Assembly (NCBI GenBank): GCA_958296015.1
Contig: CATQIH010000029.1
Span: 62,001-126,000 of the forward strand
DNA from: Cyclobacteriaceae bacterium
GTDB lineage: Bacteria > Bacteroidota > Bacteroidia > Cytophagales > Cyclobacteriaceae
Direction of reading: 5' to 3'
Length of the DNA stretch: 64,000 nt
Shown: positions 10,384 through 19,065 of the stretch, piece by piece
Numbering within the stretch: the first letter of the stretch is position 1
Layout of the letters: every line of letters begins with the position of its first letter
Notes under the pieces: generated by a model
Databases searched by the model: none
What the model was told of the DNA's origin: nothing
What the model saw: the letters and a program-made list of their open reading frames with translations, nothing else
Position numbers and translations under genes: made by a program

Positions 10384-11718
10384 ATGATGCCACAAATTGC
10401 AGCACGGCTCAACGGCCTCAAAACAAAGTACGCATTTAAAGCTAAATACCTGGCAGCAAGCACTATCTTTTTGTTGTTCTACTTTGGTGTTCCTTTCACT
10501 ATTTCCGATACCGATAACCTGGTTTTTGGCCATACAGAAACAACACCTGTAAAACGAACCGAACATTTAACCAATAGTGATTCTGATGTGAAGGAACTAG
10601 CTGCGATAGACAGTGCCATGTCGCATTTTGTGAAGCAGCAGGGTGTGGTAGGTGCTTCTGTAGGCATTGTGAAAGACGGGCAACTTGTGTATGCCAAAGG
10701 TTTTGGTGCTACAGATCAGGATTCAAACACAAAAGTGCAGCCTTACCATTTGTTCAGAATTGGTAGTGTTTCCAAGCTTCTCACAGCAGTAGCCATCATG
10801 AAAATGCAGGAAGACGGAAAACTTAGGCTGGATGATAAAGTCTTTGGCCCGGATGGAATTCTTAATAGCACTTTATTTGGTAAAATCAAAGACCGCAAAA
10901 TATACGATATCACTGTTCGTCACCTGCTCGACCACACTGCCGGGTGGAGCAAGCGCACCTATGGCGACCCGATGTTCATTCCACTCAAGATTGCAGCTGA
11001 AATGCACGCCCCTGCTCCTGCCGATCTGAACACGATTATCAGATTTATGTTGAGCAAGCCGCTACCTTACCGCCCTGGCAAGTATTATGACTACTCTAAT
11101 TTTGGTTACTGTGTGCTGGGAAAAGTCATTGAGCAGATATCAGGCATGCCTTATGAGGAATATGTGCGCAGAGATATTCTATATCCTTTGGGCATTACGG
11201 GTATGCGACTGGCAAAGAACAAAGTAGAGGACAGGTTTGAGAGTGAAGTGGGTTATTATGATTTCACACCTAATAATCTCAGAGAATCCATCTATGGTAC
11301 CGAAGAAAAGGTGCCTACCACTTATAGTTTCAACATAGAAGCACTCAGTGCTGCTGGCGGCTGGCTGGCAACGCCTTATGACCTGATGAAATTTATTGTA
11401 GCCATTGATGGATTCAAAGATACACCCGACATATTATCAAATGCATCACTGGTTGCCATGACAGACCCCGAACATGGCGGCCGCCCTTATGGCTGGCGCG
11501 GTGTTACCTCCGACGGTACCTGGTGGCGCACCGGCACACTGGCTGGCACTTCTGCCATTGTGAAGCGTCTGCCCAATGGCGTTTCCTGGGTAGTAGTAAC
11601 AAATACGACCAATAGAAAAAGCGACTATTTCAATGGAAGAATTAACTATCTGATGGATCGTACGCTGTCTCATGTAAATGCATGGCCTTCGCAAGACCTC
11701 TTTACGATGAGTTATTGA
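10384..11718 (+). CDS. Serine hydrolase of the beta-lactamase / penicillin-binding protein class C family
   Basis: A 444-residue protein with a hydrophobic N-terminal segment (about 22-40), so exported or membrane-anchored. It has the active-site set of the family: SxxK as S128-V-S-K131, YxN as Y237-S-N239, and a third motif in WRTGTLAG (R382-T-G384), where Arg replaces the usual Lys or His. Members include D,D-peptidases, esterases and class C beta-lactamases; the substrate cannot be told from sequence. It stands alone between a 251-bp spacer after ruvB and an AT-rich gap, so it is probably monocistronic. Confidence 0.85.
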   Translation: MMPQIAARLNGLKTKYAFKAKYLAASTIFLLFYFGVPFTISDTDNLVFGHTETTPVKRTEHLTNSDSDVKELAAIDSAMSHFVKQQGVVGASVGIVKDGQLVYAKGFGATDQDSNTKVQPYHLFRIGSVSKLLTAVAIMKMQEDGKLRLDDKVFGPDGILNSTLFGKIKDRKIYDITVRHLLDHTAGWSKRTYGDPMFIPLKIAAEMHAPAPADLNTIIRFMLSKPLPYRPGKYYDYSNFGYCVLGKVIEQISGMPYEEYVRRDILYPLGITGMRLAKNKVEDRFESEVGYYDFTPNNLRESIYGTEEKVPTTYSFNIEALSAAGGWLATPYDLMKFIVAIDGFKDTPDILSNASLVAMTDPEHGGRPYGWRGVTSDGTWWRTGTLAGTSAIVKRLPNGVSWVVVTNTTNRKSDYFNGRINYLMDRTLSHVNAWPSQDLFTMSY

Positions 11719-12049
11719 TAAGACAAAATCACAAAGTAGTTAAAAAAAAATAGGTGAATAAAATTCACTTATCATGTTATTAGCGATCTGCATTCGGAAA
11801 CCATTCCAGACCTATACAAAGACAAAAGACAAACACCCCTATAAAAGCCATAGTTCTATTTAATTAAATGTTTATATAATGCAATTTATATAAAAAATAC
11901 TACATAAACTATAATATAAAAAACAATAATAATTCAAGAAATAATATTTATATGATAGCTACAGGCGTTTGTATATGAACGACAACAAAAAGGTTGCATT
12001 TATTAAAACTACGTATGAAACGTAACTTTCAAATTTGCCTATATAGTGC
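11719..12049. other. AT-rich intergenic spacer, 331 bp
   Basis: Lies between the convergent serine hydrolase gene and dusB. It is strongly A/T-rich. The only structure I see is a small hairpin, GTGAAT at 11754-11759 and ATTCAC at 11763-11768 with an AAA loop, just after an A9 run. No credible ORF, RNA gene or GC-rich terminator is visible. Confidence 0.6.
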
Positions 12050-13057
12050 TTAAACGTACAGTGCTTGGTTGGCAAAGTATCCTTCAAATTTTTCAGCTAC
12101 TTCATCCAGAATGCCTGCTATTTCTGTATAAGAAACAGATTCTACCAGACGCGAACGATAAGCTTTGAAACCGTGAACGCCTTTAAAATAGTTGGTATAA
12201 TGGCGGCGCATCTCAAAAATGCCTGTTCGTTCACCTTTCCAGCTAACAGAGAACTCCAGATGCTGCTTGGTAATGGCTACACGCTCACGAATAGTAGGAG
12301 GCGACAGCTTTTCGCCAGTCTGCATGTAATGTTTGATCTCACGGAATATCCAAGGGTACCCTATGGCTGCCCGGCCTATCATGATGCCATCTACGCCGTA
12401 TTTGTGCTTGTACTCCAAAGCCTTTTCGGGCGAGTCAATATCTCCGTTACCAAAAATGGGAATATGAATATCAGGATGGTTCCTCACATCCGCAATATAA
12501 TCCCAGTTGGCCACTCCCTTGTACATTTGCTTGCGTGTGCGTCCATGAATGGTGAGGGCCTGGATGCCCACATCCTGCAACCGCTTGGCTACTTCAATGA
12601 TTTTGATCGTACTATCATCCCAGCCCAGGCGGGTCTTGACAGTCACTGGCAATGATACCTGGTTGACGATCTCCCGAGTCATCGCCTGCATCTTGGGCAG
12701 ATCAAGCAAAATACCAGCACCAGCACCTTTGCAGGCCACCTTTTTCACCGGGCAACCATAGTTAATGTCTACCAGCTCAGGTTGTGCCTGTTCTGCAATG
12801 GCGGCGGCCTGACGCATAGAATCTATCTTATCGCCGAAGATCTGGATGCCAATAGGCCGCTCCGCATCGTAGATATCCAGCTTTGCTATACTTTTGGTAG
12901 CATCGCGGATCAGCCCTTCAGCAGAAATAAATTCTGTATACATCAGGTCTGCACCGTTTTGCTTGCAAACAGCCCTGAAGGGCGGGTCGCTCACATCTTC
13001 CATAGGAGCCAGGAGCAAAGGAAATTCATTCAACTGAAGGTTACCAATTTGTACCAC
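12050..13057 (-). CDS. dusB: tRNA-dihydrouridine synthase, DusB type
   Basis: A flavoenzyme that reduces specific uridines to dihydrouridine in the tRNA D-loop. The 335-residue product has the FMN-barrel signatures APMEDVSDPPFR (residues 17-28) and DINYGCPVKKV (98-107, C102 the predicted catalytic Cys), then KTRLGWDD, TIHGRTRKQMYKG and the phosphate-binding IGRAAIGYPW. Length and order fit the DusB/NifR3 subgroup. It is single on the minus strand and divergent from the CPBP protease gene. Confidence 0.95.
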   Translation of the reverse strand: MVQIGNLQLNEFPLLLAPMEDVSDPPFRAVCKQNGADLMYTEFISAEGLIRDATKSIAKLDIYDAERPIGIQIFGDKIDSMRQAAAIAEQAQPELVDINYGCPVKKVACKGAGAGILLDLPKMQAMTREIVNQVSLPVTVKTRLGWDDSTIKIIEVAKRLQDVGIQALTIHGRTRKQMYKGVANWDYIADVRNHPDIHIPIFGNGDIDSPEKALEYKHKYGVDGIMIGRAAIGYPWIFREIKHYMQTGEKLSPPTIRERVAITKQHLEFSVSWKGERTGIFEMRRHYTNYFKGVHGFKAYRSRLVESVSYTEIAGILDEVAEKFEGYFANQALYV

Positions 13058-13082
13058 TGTTAATATTTTTAGCTTATAAGTG

Positions 13083-13090
13083 CAAATATA
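13083..13090 (-). promoter_or_regulatory. Candidate -7 box (TATATTTG) before dusB
   Basis: A perfect TAnnTTTG match on the minus strand, 25 bases before the dusB ATG. The -33 region is only weakly T-rich. Confidence 0.4.
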
Positions 13091-13177
13091 ATTATTTTTG
13101 ATAAAACGCTGTTATAGTGGCTTTACCATGTGGTGTAGCTCCCACAAAACAATACATATGTCATCAATATTTTCGTA

Positions 13178-13185
13178 TACTTTTG
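13178..13185 (+). promoter_or_regulatory. Candidate -7 box (TACTTTTG) before the CPBP gene
   Basis: Matches TAnnTTTG and ends eight bases before the ATG at 13194. This supports that start over the far-upstream in-frame starts at 13098 onward. Confidence 0.4.
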
Positions 13186-13193
13186 CGCCTGAT

Positions 13194-14147
13194 ATGAATT
13201 CCATAGAAACTAAAGATCGCTTACCCGCTCCCGCTACCAGCCAAATCTTTTCTTCTTTGCTCATAGCCCTGGGTTTTGTGCTGCTCGGCCTCTTTGTAGG
13301 ACAGATGCTCGGCTTCCTGGTGTCTTGGTTGCTGTTTGGCATGGACATGGCCTATGTCTCACAAATTATGCTGACACCTTCAGAAGACGCAGCAGTTCGT
13401 ATACCGCTCATGTTGATTCAGGCTGGTAGCACATTGTTCGGTTTCATTCTGGCCCCGCTACTGCACCTGAAACTGATTGATAAAGAACCGGAAACCGCTT
13501 GGTTTCAGCAGCATTCACTTAGCGTTGTACTGGTAGGAGTAGTATTTCTGCTTACACTAGCCTTTATCACGGCCAACTCTGTGGTAATAGAATGGAACAT
13601 GCACCTTGACTTTGGTGCATTTTCTACTTCCTTTGGAGAATGGGCCAGGGCAAAAGAGGAAAGCTTGAGTGAACTTACCCAATTTATCACACAGTTTGAT
13701 AGTACCGGAAGCCTGCTGGCAGGACTAATAGTTATTGCTATCTTGCCAGCTATTGGCGAAGAAATGGTATTCAGAGGCATATTGCAGCGCAAATTGCAAC
13801 AGCTTACCCACCGGCCACACCTGGCTATCTGGTTGGCTGCGTTCTTTTTTAGTGCCATCCACTTGCAGTTTTATGGTTTTTTTCCGCGATTGCTGCTGGG
13901 CGCGCTCTTTGGGTATATATATTATTGGTCGGATAACCTATGGTACCCAATAGCAGCCCATTTTCTAAACAATGCATTTACACTCATTATGCTTTATCTT
14001 TATCAGCAAAAAGCTACTGATATAGATCTGGAGTCTACCGACAGTGTGCCCTGGAGCATGGCATTACTTGCTTTGGTAGTAGGGGCCGGGCTACTGGTTT
14101 ATTTCAGGCAAACAGCGATCACTTTAAGAGATACGCACGATGGATAA
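13194..14147 (+). CDS. CPBP-family intramembrane metalloprotease (CAAX protease-like)
   Basis: A polytopic membrane protein of 317 residues from ATG 13194 (MNSIETKDR). The 13098 start would add 32 residues with no hydrophobic or conserved character and would span the -7 box. It has the family motifs EExxxR (E189, E190, R194 in EEMVFRGILQ), a following FFFSAIHLQF histidine, and HFLNNAF near the end. It is the first gene of a run with DUF2007 and cdsA; its stop overlaps the next start by 8 bp. Bacterial members act in envelope proteolysis or bacteriocin immunity; its role here is unknown. Confidence 0.88.
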   Translation: MNSIETKDRLPAPATSQIFSSLLIALGFVLLGLFVGQMLGFLVSWLLFGMDMAYVSQIMLTPSEDAAVRIPLMLIQAGSTLFGFILAPLLHLKLIDKEPETAWFQQHSLSVVLVGVVFLLTLAFITANSVVIEWNMHLDFGAFSTSFGEWARAKEESLSELTQFITQFDSTGSLLAGLIVIAILPAIGEEMVFRGILQRKLQQLTHRPHLAIWLAAFFFSAIHLQFYGFFPRLLLGALFGYIYYWSDNLWYPIAAHFLNNAFTLIMLYLYQQKATDIDLESTDSVPWSMALLALVVGAGLLVYFRQTAITLRDTHDG

Positions 14148-14358
14148 AGCGCAAGGGCATTGGCAAAGCGTGTATGCTACGCGATTTGGATATCGGGCAG
14201 AAATCGTAAAAGCGGTGCTGGCAGACAATGATATTCAGGCCGTAGTGGTTGATAAGCAGGATACCGCCTATCATTTTGGACAAATAGAAGTATACGTGAC
14301 TGCTGATGATGTACTCAAAGCAGTAAAACTCATAGAGGATGATATCAATTTTAGATAG
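14140..14358 (+). CDS. Small DUF2007-type protein (putative signal transducing protein)
   Basis: 72 residues, no signal peptide. It has the DUF2007 pattern: an aromatic start, then EIVKAVLADNDIQAVVVDK and a later VYVTADDVLKAVKLIED segment, resembling a small ferredoxin-like fold. It overlaps the CPBP gene by 8 bp and cdsA by 20 bp, so it is translationally coupled within this operon. The family has no established biochemical function. Confidence 0.8.
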   Translation: MDKAQGHWQSVYATRFGYRAEIVKAVLADNDIQAVVVDKQDTAYHFGQIEVYVTADDVLKAVKLIEDDINFR

Positions 14359-15169
14359 ATACAACAACTTAACACAAAGGATTATCACGGGTTTTATAGG
14401 CATTCTCCTGGTGGTGCTGGCAGTGTACAACGGAGAATGGACGTACTTTGCCCTGTTTCTAGCTATCTGCATCCTTACTCAACTCGAGTTTTACAAGCTG
14501 ACAGGACTGGATGGGTTGCTGCCGTTGAAAACAGTGGGCACTACCGCAGGAGCTTTGATCTTTGTAATTAGCTTTCTGGTAGAAAAACAGTTGCTTGATG
14601 CAAAGTATTATTTAGTAATTTTCCCGGTAACTGCCAGTGTATTTTTTATTAAGTTATACAAAAAATCCGATAAGAAGCCGTTCACCAATATTGCTTATAC
14701 TTTGTGCGGTATTTTTTATGTAGCCATTCCTTTTGCCCTGCTCAACATCATTGCCTTTTCCAGAGGAACGTATAACTTTCAGATTGTACTGGGCATATTT
14801 TCGCTTTTCTGGGCAAGCGATACCGGGGCTTACTTTTCTGGTGTCAGGTTTGGGAAAACACAGCTATTTGCCAGGGTTTCACCCAAAAAATCGTGGGAAG
14901 GCAGCATTGGCGGAGCTTTAACTGCCCTAGCTACCGCGTGGCTGCTATCTTATTTTTATACGATACTATCTCCTACAGAATGGCTGATTGTGGGTACCAT
15001 CATCGTTATTACAGGCACATATGGCGACCTGGTAGAGTCGCTTTTCAAGCGAAGTATTGCTATCAAAGATTCTGGCAAAGGGCTACCCGGCCACGGCGGG
15101 TTTCTCGATCGCTTCGACGGACTACTGATCTCTTCGCACTTTATTATGCTTTTTTTAAAAATATTTTAA
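14339..15169 (+). CDS. cdsA: Phosphatidate cytidylyltransferase (CDP-diacylglycerol synthase)
   Basis: Makes CDP-diacylglycerol from phosphatidate and CTP, the branch point for phospholipid head groups. The 276-residue product has about seven membrane segments and the family signature at about 235-260 (SLFKR, then KDSGKGLPGHGG, then DRFD). SPKKSWEG at 181-188 is also typical. Its start lies inside the DUF2007 gene. psd, further down the same pathway, lies one gene downstream. Confidence 0.95.
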   Translation: MISILDRYNNLTQRIITGFIGILLVVLAVYNGEWTYFALFLAICILTQLEFYKLTGLDGLLPLKTVGTTAGALIFVISFLVEKQLLDAKYYLVIFPVTASVFFIKLYKKSDKKPFTNIAYTLCGIFYVAIPFALLNIIAFSRGTYNFQIVLGIFSLFWASDTGAYFSGVRFGKTQLFARVSPKKSWEGSIGGALTALATAWLLSYFYTILSPTEWLIVGTIIVITGTYGDLVESLFKRSIAIKDSGKGLPGHGGFLDRFDGLLISSHFIMLFLKIF

Positions 15170-15221
15170 AAATCATACGTTATACAATCCAGAAGCATAA
15201 ATTTCTGTCCCTGTATTTGTG

Positions 15222-15229
15222 TATTTTTG
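15222..15229 (+). promoter_or_regulatory. Candidate -7 box (TATTTTTG) before the glutamate dehydrogenase gene
   Basis: Matches TAnnTTTG and lies 26 bases before the ATG at 15256, with a TTTC at 15202-15205 about 16 bases upstream as a weak -33 candidate. It suggests the dehydrogenase has its own promoter despite sitting between cdsA and psd. Confidence 0.4.
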
Positions 15230-15255
15230 GAAATTATTAAAATATTACTATTTGT

Positions 15256-16530
15256 ATGATTTATGTAGAACCCGCTCCTATCAAAGATAAGGAGAACCCG
15301 TTTGAATCCATGATGTCCAGGTTTCAAATCGCATCGCAGGCACTTGGACTTAACGATGAAGTGTATAACGTACTAAAAAACCCCGTCAAACAGGTAATTG
15401 TTTCCTTACCTATCACAATGGACGATGGCTCCATCAGGGTTTTTGAAGGTTATAGAGTGATTCATTCCAATATCCTAGGCCCTTCTAAGGGCGGTGTGCG
15501 CTATGATGTGAACGTCAACTTAGACGAAGTGAAAGCATTAGCTGCCTGGATGACCTGGAAATGTGCCGTTGTAGATATTCCTTATGGTGGTGCCAAAGGG
15601 GGCATCAAGTGTAACCCACGGCAGATGTCTTCCGGAGAGATTGAACGCCTTACCAGGGCTTACACACAGGAAATGCTTCATATTTTTGGTCCCGACCGCG
15701 ATATTCCTGCTCCGGATATGGGTACTGGTCCGCGTGAAATGGCCTGGATGATGGATGAGTTTTCCCGTGCGCAAGGCATGACAGTGAACGCAGTAGTAAC
15801 CGGCAAGCCGCTGGTACTGGGCGGCTCACTGGGCAGAACCGAGGCTACTGGCAGGGGGGTGATGGTTTCTGCTTTTTCTGCGATGGAAAGGCTCAAGATC
15901 AACCCTTACCAAGCTACGGTAGCCGTGCAGGGGTTTGGCAATGTAGGCTCTTATGCAGCACTGCTGATGGAAGAACGGGGGTGCAAGGTAATAGCTATTA
16001 GCGATATTTCAGGGGCATACTACAATGAAAAGGGTATCAACGTAAAAGAAGCACTGGCATACCGCGACAGCAACTACGGCTCATTGGAAGGTTTTGGTGG
16101 CGGAGAAAAGATGGAAGGCGATGAGTTGCTGACGTTAGCCGTAGACATACTGGTGCCTGCTGCTATGGAAGACGTGATTACCACCCGCAATGCGGAGCAG
16201 ATCAACGCACGCCTGATTGTGGAAGGTGCCAACGGACCTACTTCTGCCCGCGCCGACGATATGATCAACAGCAAAGGGATTCTGGTAGTCCCCGACATCA
16301 TGGCAAATGCTGGCGGGGTCACAGTTTCCTATTTTGAATGGGTGCAAAACCGTATGGGTTATAAATGGACCCGCGACCGTGTGAACCGCCGCTCCGACCG
16401 GATCATGAAAGATGCTTTTGAAAGAGTCTATCAGGCTTCCAGCAAATACAAAGTTTCTATGCGGATAGCTGCCTACATTGTGGCTATTGACAAGGTAGCC
16501 AATACCTATAAGTATCGCGGTGGTTTTTAA
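15256..16530 (+). CDS. gdhA: Glu/Leu/Phe/Val family dehydrogenase, probably glutamate dehydrogenase
   Basis: Oxidative deamination or reductive amination between glutamate and 2-oxoglutarate. 424 residues, the length of the hexameric family. Key segments are GPSKGGVRY (75-83), PYGGAKGG (109-116, catalytic-type K114), GRGVMV, the Rossmann motif VQGFGNVG, and VVPDIMANAGGV. Coenzyme preference cannot be decided by eye. It lies between two phospholipid genes and is preceded by its own -7 box. Confidence 0.92.
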   Translation: MIYVEPAPIKDKENPFESMMSRFQIASQALGLNDEVYNVLKNPVKQVIVSLPITMDDGSIRVFEGYRVIHSNILGPSKGGVRYDVNVNLDEVKALAAWMTWKCAVVDIPYGGAKGGIKCNPRQMSSGEIERLTRAYTQEMLHIFGPDRDIPAPDMGTGPREMAWMMDEFSRAQGMTVNAVVTGKPLVLGGSLGRTEATGRGVMVSAFSAMERLKINPYQATVAVQGFGNVGSYAALLMEERGCKVIAISDISGAYYNEKGINVKEALAYRDSNYGSLEGFGGGEKMEGDELLTLAVDILVPAAMEDVITTRNAEQINARLIVEGANGPTSARADDMINSKGILVVPDIMANAGGVTVSYFEWVQNRMGYKWTRDRVNRRSDRIMKDAFERVYQASSKYKVSMRIAAYIVAIDKVANTYKYRGGF

Positions 16531-16544
16531 AATGCTTTTATTTC

Positions 16545-16584
16545 ACAAACAAAATCCATTATTTAGCATTATTATTTTGTTTGT
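16545..16584. repeat. 11-bp perfect inverted repeat between gdhA and psd
   Basis: ACAAACAAAAT at 16545-16555 pairs with ATTTTGTTTGT at 16574-16584 across 18 bases. It could be a weak terminator for the dehydrogenase gene or an operator before psd. The stem is AT-rich and no T-run follows directly. Confidence 0.4.
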
Positions 16585-16619
16585 AAAGCACTATATTCTC
16601 AAACCACCTCATATTTTAT

Positions 16620-17312
16620 ATGAAAATACATAAGGAAGGTCGCACACTACTGTTGGTATTGTTGGTCATTTTGGCAGGAGCGAACCTAATTACGTTATTT
16701 ATTTTATCTGGTAATGCAGAGCTACAAAGAGGTATCGGTATTTCCAGCATTATATTTTACTTACTGATTCTTCAGTTTTTCAGAAACCCAAGGGTCATTA
16801 TCAACGACGACGAACAGCAAATTTTGGCTCCTGCTGATGGAAAAGTAGTTGTTATTGAAGAAGTAAAAGAATATGAATACTTCGACGGAGGCAAAAAATT
16901 GCAGATATCCATATTTATGTCTCCGTTGAACGTACATATCAACAGAAGCCCGGTTTCTGGTATTGTCAAGTATTTTAAATACCATGCCGGTCAGTACCTG
17001 GTAGCCTGGAATCCAAAATCCAGCACAGATAACGAACGAACCACTGTAGTAGTGGAGATGCACAACGGACTGGAAGTGATGTTCCGCCAGATTGCAGGTG
17101 CTATGGCCCGGCGTATCAAATGGTATGTGGAAGAGGGCGATGCCGTGAACCAGGGAGAAGAATTTGGCTTTATCAAATTTGGCTCTAGGGTAGATGTGTA
17201 TCTTCCTCCCAACGCCCAGGTGACTGTAAGCGTAGGCGATAAAACCAAAGCGGGCCGAACTGTGCTGGCAGAACTACTTATGGGAGATGGAGAGGATGAT
17301 GTTTTAACGTAG
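16620..17312 (+). CDS. psd: Phosphatidylserine decarboxylase proenzyme
   Basis: Produces phosphatidylethanolamine, the main Bacteroidota phospholipid. The 230-residue proenzyme is of the short type. Two N-terminal membrane segments (9-30, 38-53) are followed by APADGKV, NVHINRSPVSG and the self-cleavage site FGSR (G188-S189), where the serine becomes the pyruvoyl cofactor. The C-terminal part VDVYLPPNAQV becomes the alpha subunit. It follows gdhA on the same strand and ends 5 bp from the convergent glycosyltransferase. Confidence 0.95.
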   Translation: MKIHKEGRTLLLVLLVILAGANLITLFILSGNAELQRGIGISSIIFYLLILQFFRNPRVIINDDEQQILAPADGKVVVIEEVKEYEYFDGGKKLQISIFMSPLNVHINRSPVSGIVKYFKYHAGQYLVAWNPKSSTDNERTTVVVEMHNGLEVMFRQIAGAMARRIKWYVEEGDAVNQGEEFGFIKFGSRVDVYLPPNAQVTVSVGDKTKAGRTVLAELLMGDGEDDVLT

Positions 17313-17317
17313 GCTTA

Positions 17318-18013
17318 TCATATGTTATAGTCAAGCAACTTCTGATAAGTGCTTTTTATCTTGTCAGGTGCATAGCCCATGCGAAACATATTGAATACCA
17401 CGAAGTTGGCAAAATTTACCCGTAGGTAGCTGTTGTGATCGTACTTTCTGGCAGAAACCTGCACTTCGCTTTCTATTATTTTGAACCTTTCGCATGTACA
17501 GGCACGTCTGATGAGGTCGTACTCTTCCATCACCGTATAATACTCATCATACCCCTGAAGTGCATCAAATAATGCCCTGGTAATGAACAGCGTCTGGTCG
17601 CCACCACGGCACATCAACCCCTCAAAACGGCTACAATAACCATTGATTTTGAGCAGCAGTTTTTCCGAATCAAATTTTGACCGGAAACAGCCCAGTTTAT
17701 ACCCCTGCTGTATTGCCTGGCAGATGTCCTGTGTGTAGGTAGCAGGTGGCAGCGTATCGGCATGTACAAAATAGAGCACATCTCCTTTGGCCAGCGTTGC
17801 CCCCAGGTTCATCTGCGCAGCCCTGCCTTTGCTGGGAGCTGTGTGTACCTGTGCGCCAGCCTGTTTGGCGGCGGCTGTTGTATTGTCATAACTACCTCCA
17901 TCTACCACCAGAATCTCCAGTAAATTCTGATGACCATGTAATACCAACTGTTTGATCAGGCAGCCTATGTTTTTTCCCTCCTGGTATGTCGGGATAATAA
18001 CACTCATTTGCAT
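17318..18013 (-). CDS. Glycosyltransferase family 2, arsenosugar-biosynthesis type (TIGR04283-like)
   Basis: 231 residues, soluble. It has the GT2 start MSVIIPTYQEGKNI, the nucleotide-sugar pocket VVDGGSYDNT, the hallmark SKGRAAQMNLGA, and HADTLPP. The later GGDQTLFITRALFDAL and VMEEYDL segments complete the pattern of the TIGR04283 family, named from co-occurrence with radical SAM/selenodomain proteins and later with arsenosugar genes. The partner genes (arsS and others) lie about 18 kb away in this window. It is divergent from the DUF547 gene, which often accompanies this family. Confidence 0.85.
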   Translation of the reverse strand: MQMSVIIPTYQEGKNIGCLIKQLVLHGHQNLLEILVVDGGSYDNTTAAAKQAGAQVHTAPSKGRAAQMNLGATLAKGDVLYFVHADTLPPATYTQDICQAIQQGYKLGCFRSKFDSEKLLLKINGYCSRFEGLMCRGGDQTLFITRALFDALQGYDEYYTVMEEYDLIRRACTCERFKIIESEVQVSARKYDHNSYLRVNFANFVVFNMFRMGYAPDKIKSTYQKLLDYNI

Positions 18014-18128
18014 TGATGATGACGATGTTAGTTTAAATCCAATCTATTGCCAGAAATAATACGTAAATAAGAATATATACAGATTGTCTGAGTATCTTCA
18101 ACGTGTTAAACGCTCATTATAGTAATAT

Positions 18129-18959
18129 ATGAAATTTTTTAAAATAGTATTATTGTTTTTCGTCAGCACCACAGCTTTTATGTGTAGTGCCGCAAAAGAA
18201 AGCTCAATTTCTGCCAAATCCCATCCAAATAAAGAATATCCATACGTTCAGCTCTCTCAGGACCTAGTAAAGGCTGCTAAAAATACGAGTAGCTACGAAG
18301 ATATCAAACAAAAACTGGCTAATGTGCCAGTAGATACCTTGTCTAAAGAACTGGATACTGATGCTGCCAAAAAAGCTTTTTGGATCAATACATATAATGC
18401 ATATGTGCAGCTGATTCTGACTGAAAACCCGGAGCTTTTCAAAGACAGAAATAGTTTCTTTGGTGAACCCAGAGTGACGATTGCCGGAAAGAAGCTCAGC
18501 TTCGATGATATTGAACATGGCATTATCCGCGGCTCCGAAGTTAAATGGCTCCTGGGAATGGTGAAAGACCCGTTTGCCAATAGTTATGAGAAAGCCTTCA
18601 GGGTAGATAATACAGACGGGCGTGTGCACTTTGCGCTCAACTGCGGAGCCAAAAGCTGTCCGGAAGTAGCCATATATGATGCCAACGTGATGGACCAACA
18701 ACTGGACATTGCTGCCAAACAGTATTTGCAAAAAACCAGTACCTACAAGCCTGAAGAAGACAAAGTGTATGTCACTTCGCTATTTAGTTGGTTTAGAGGC
18801 GACTTTGGCGGTAAAGATGGCGTGAGAGATTTTCTTAAAAAGTATGAAGTCATACCCAAAGATGCTGATCCTGACCTAGAATTCAAAGATTATGACTGGA
18901 CCCTGGACCTGGGCAACTATAAGGAGATAGACGTGGCAAGTGCTGCAAAAGGCCAGTAA
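18129..18959 (+). CDS. Secreted DUF547 protein
   Basis: 276 residues with an N-terminal signal segment (FFKIVLLFFVSTTAFM). The Cys after it lacks a proper lipobox (Met at -1), so signal peptidase I cleavage is more likely. The DUF547 core is clear: KKAFWINTYNAYVQ, FSFDDIEHGIIRG-like FDDIEHGIIRG, and HFALNCGAKSCPE, whose Cys and His are the conserved residues. Biochemical function is unproven; the fold has been compared with papain-like enzymes. It is 115 bp from and divergent to the TIGR04283-like glycosyltransferase, which suggests a shared pathway. Confidence 0.85.
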   Translation: MKFFKIVLLFFVSTTAFMCSAAKESSISAKSHPNKEYPYVQLSQDLVKAAKNTSSYEDIKQKLANVPVDTLSKELDTDAAKKAFWINTYNAYVQLILTENPELFKDRNSFFGEPRVTIAGKKLSFDDIEHGIIRGSEVKWLLGMVKDPFANSYEKAFRVDNTDGRVHFALNCGAKSCPEVAIYDANVMDQQLDIAAKQYLQKTSTYKPEEDKVYVTSLFSWFRGDFGGKDGVRDFLKKYEVIPKDADPDLEFKDYDWTLDLGNYKEIDVASAAKGQ

Positions 18960-19065
18960 GCCTTAAAAGAGTTTGCGTATGCGTGGTTGATGATTGAATA
19001 CTTAGCAATTAATACGCAATGTGCAAACAAATATACCACTGTTGAGACAAATTATTATCAACTCA

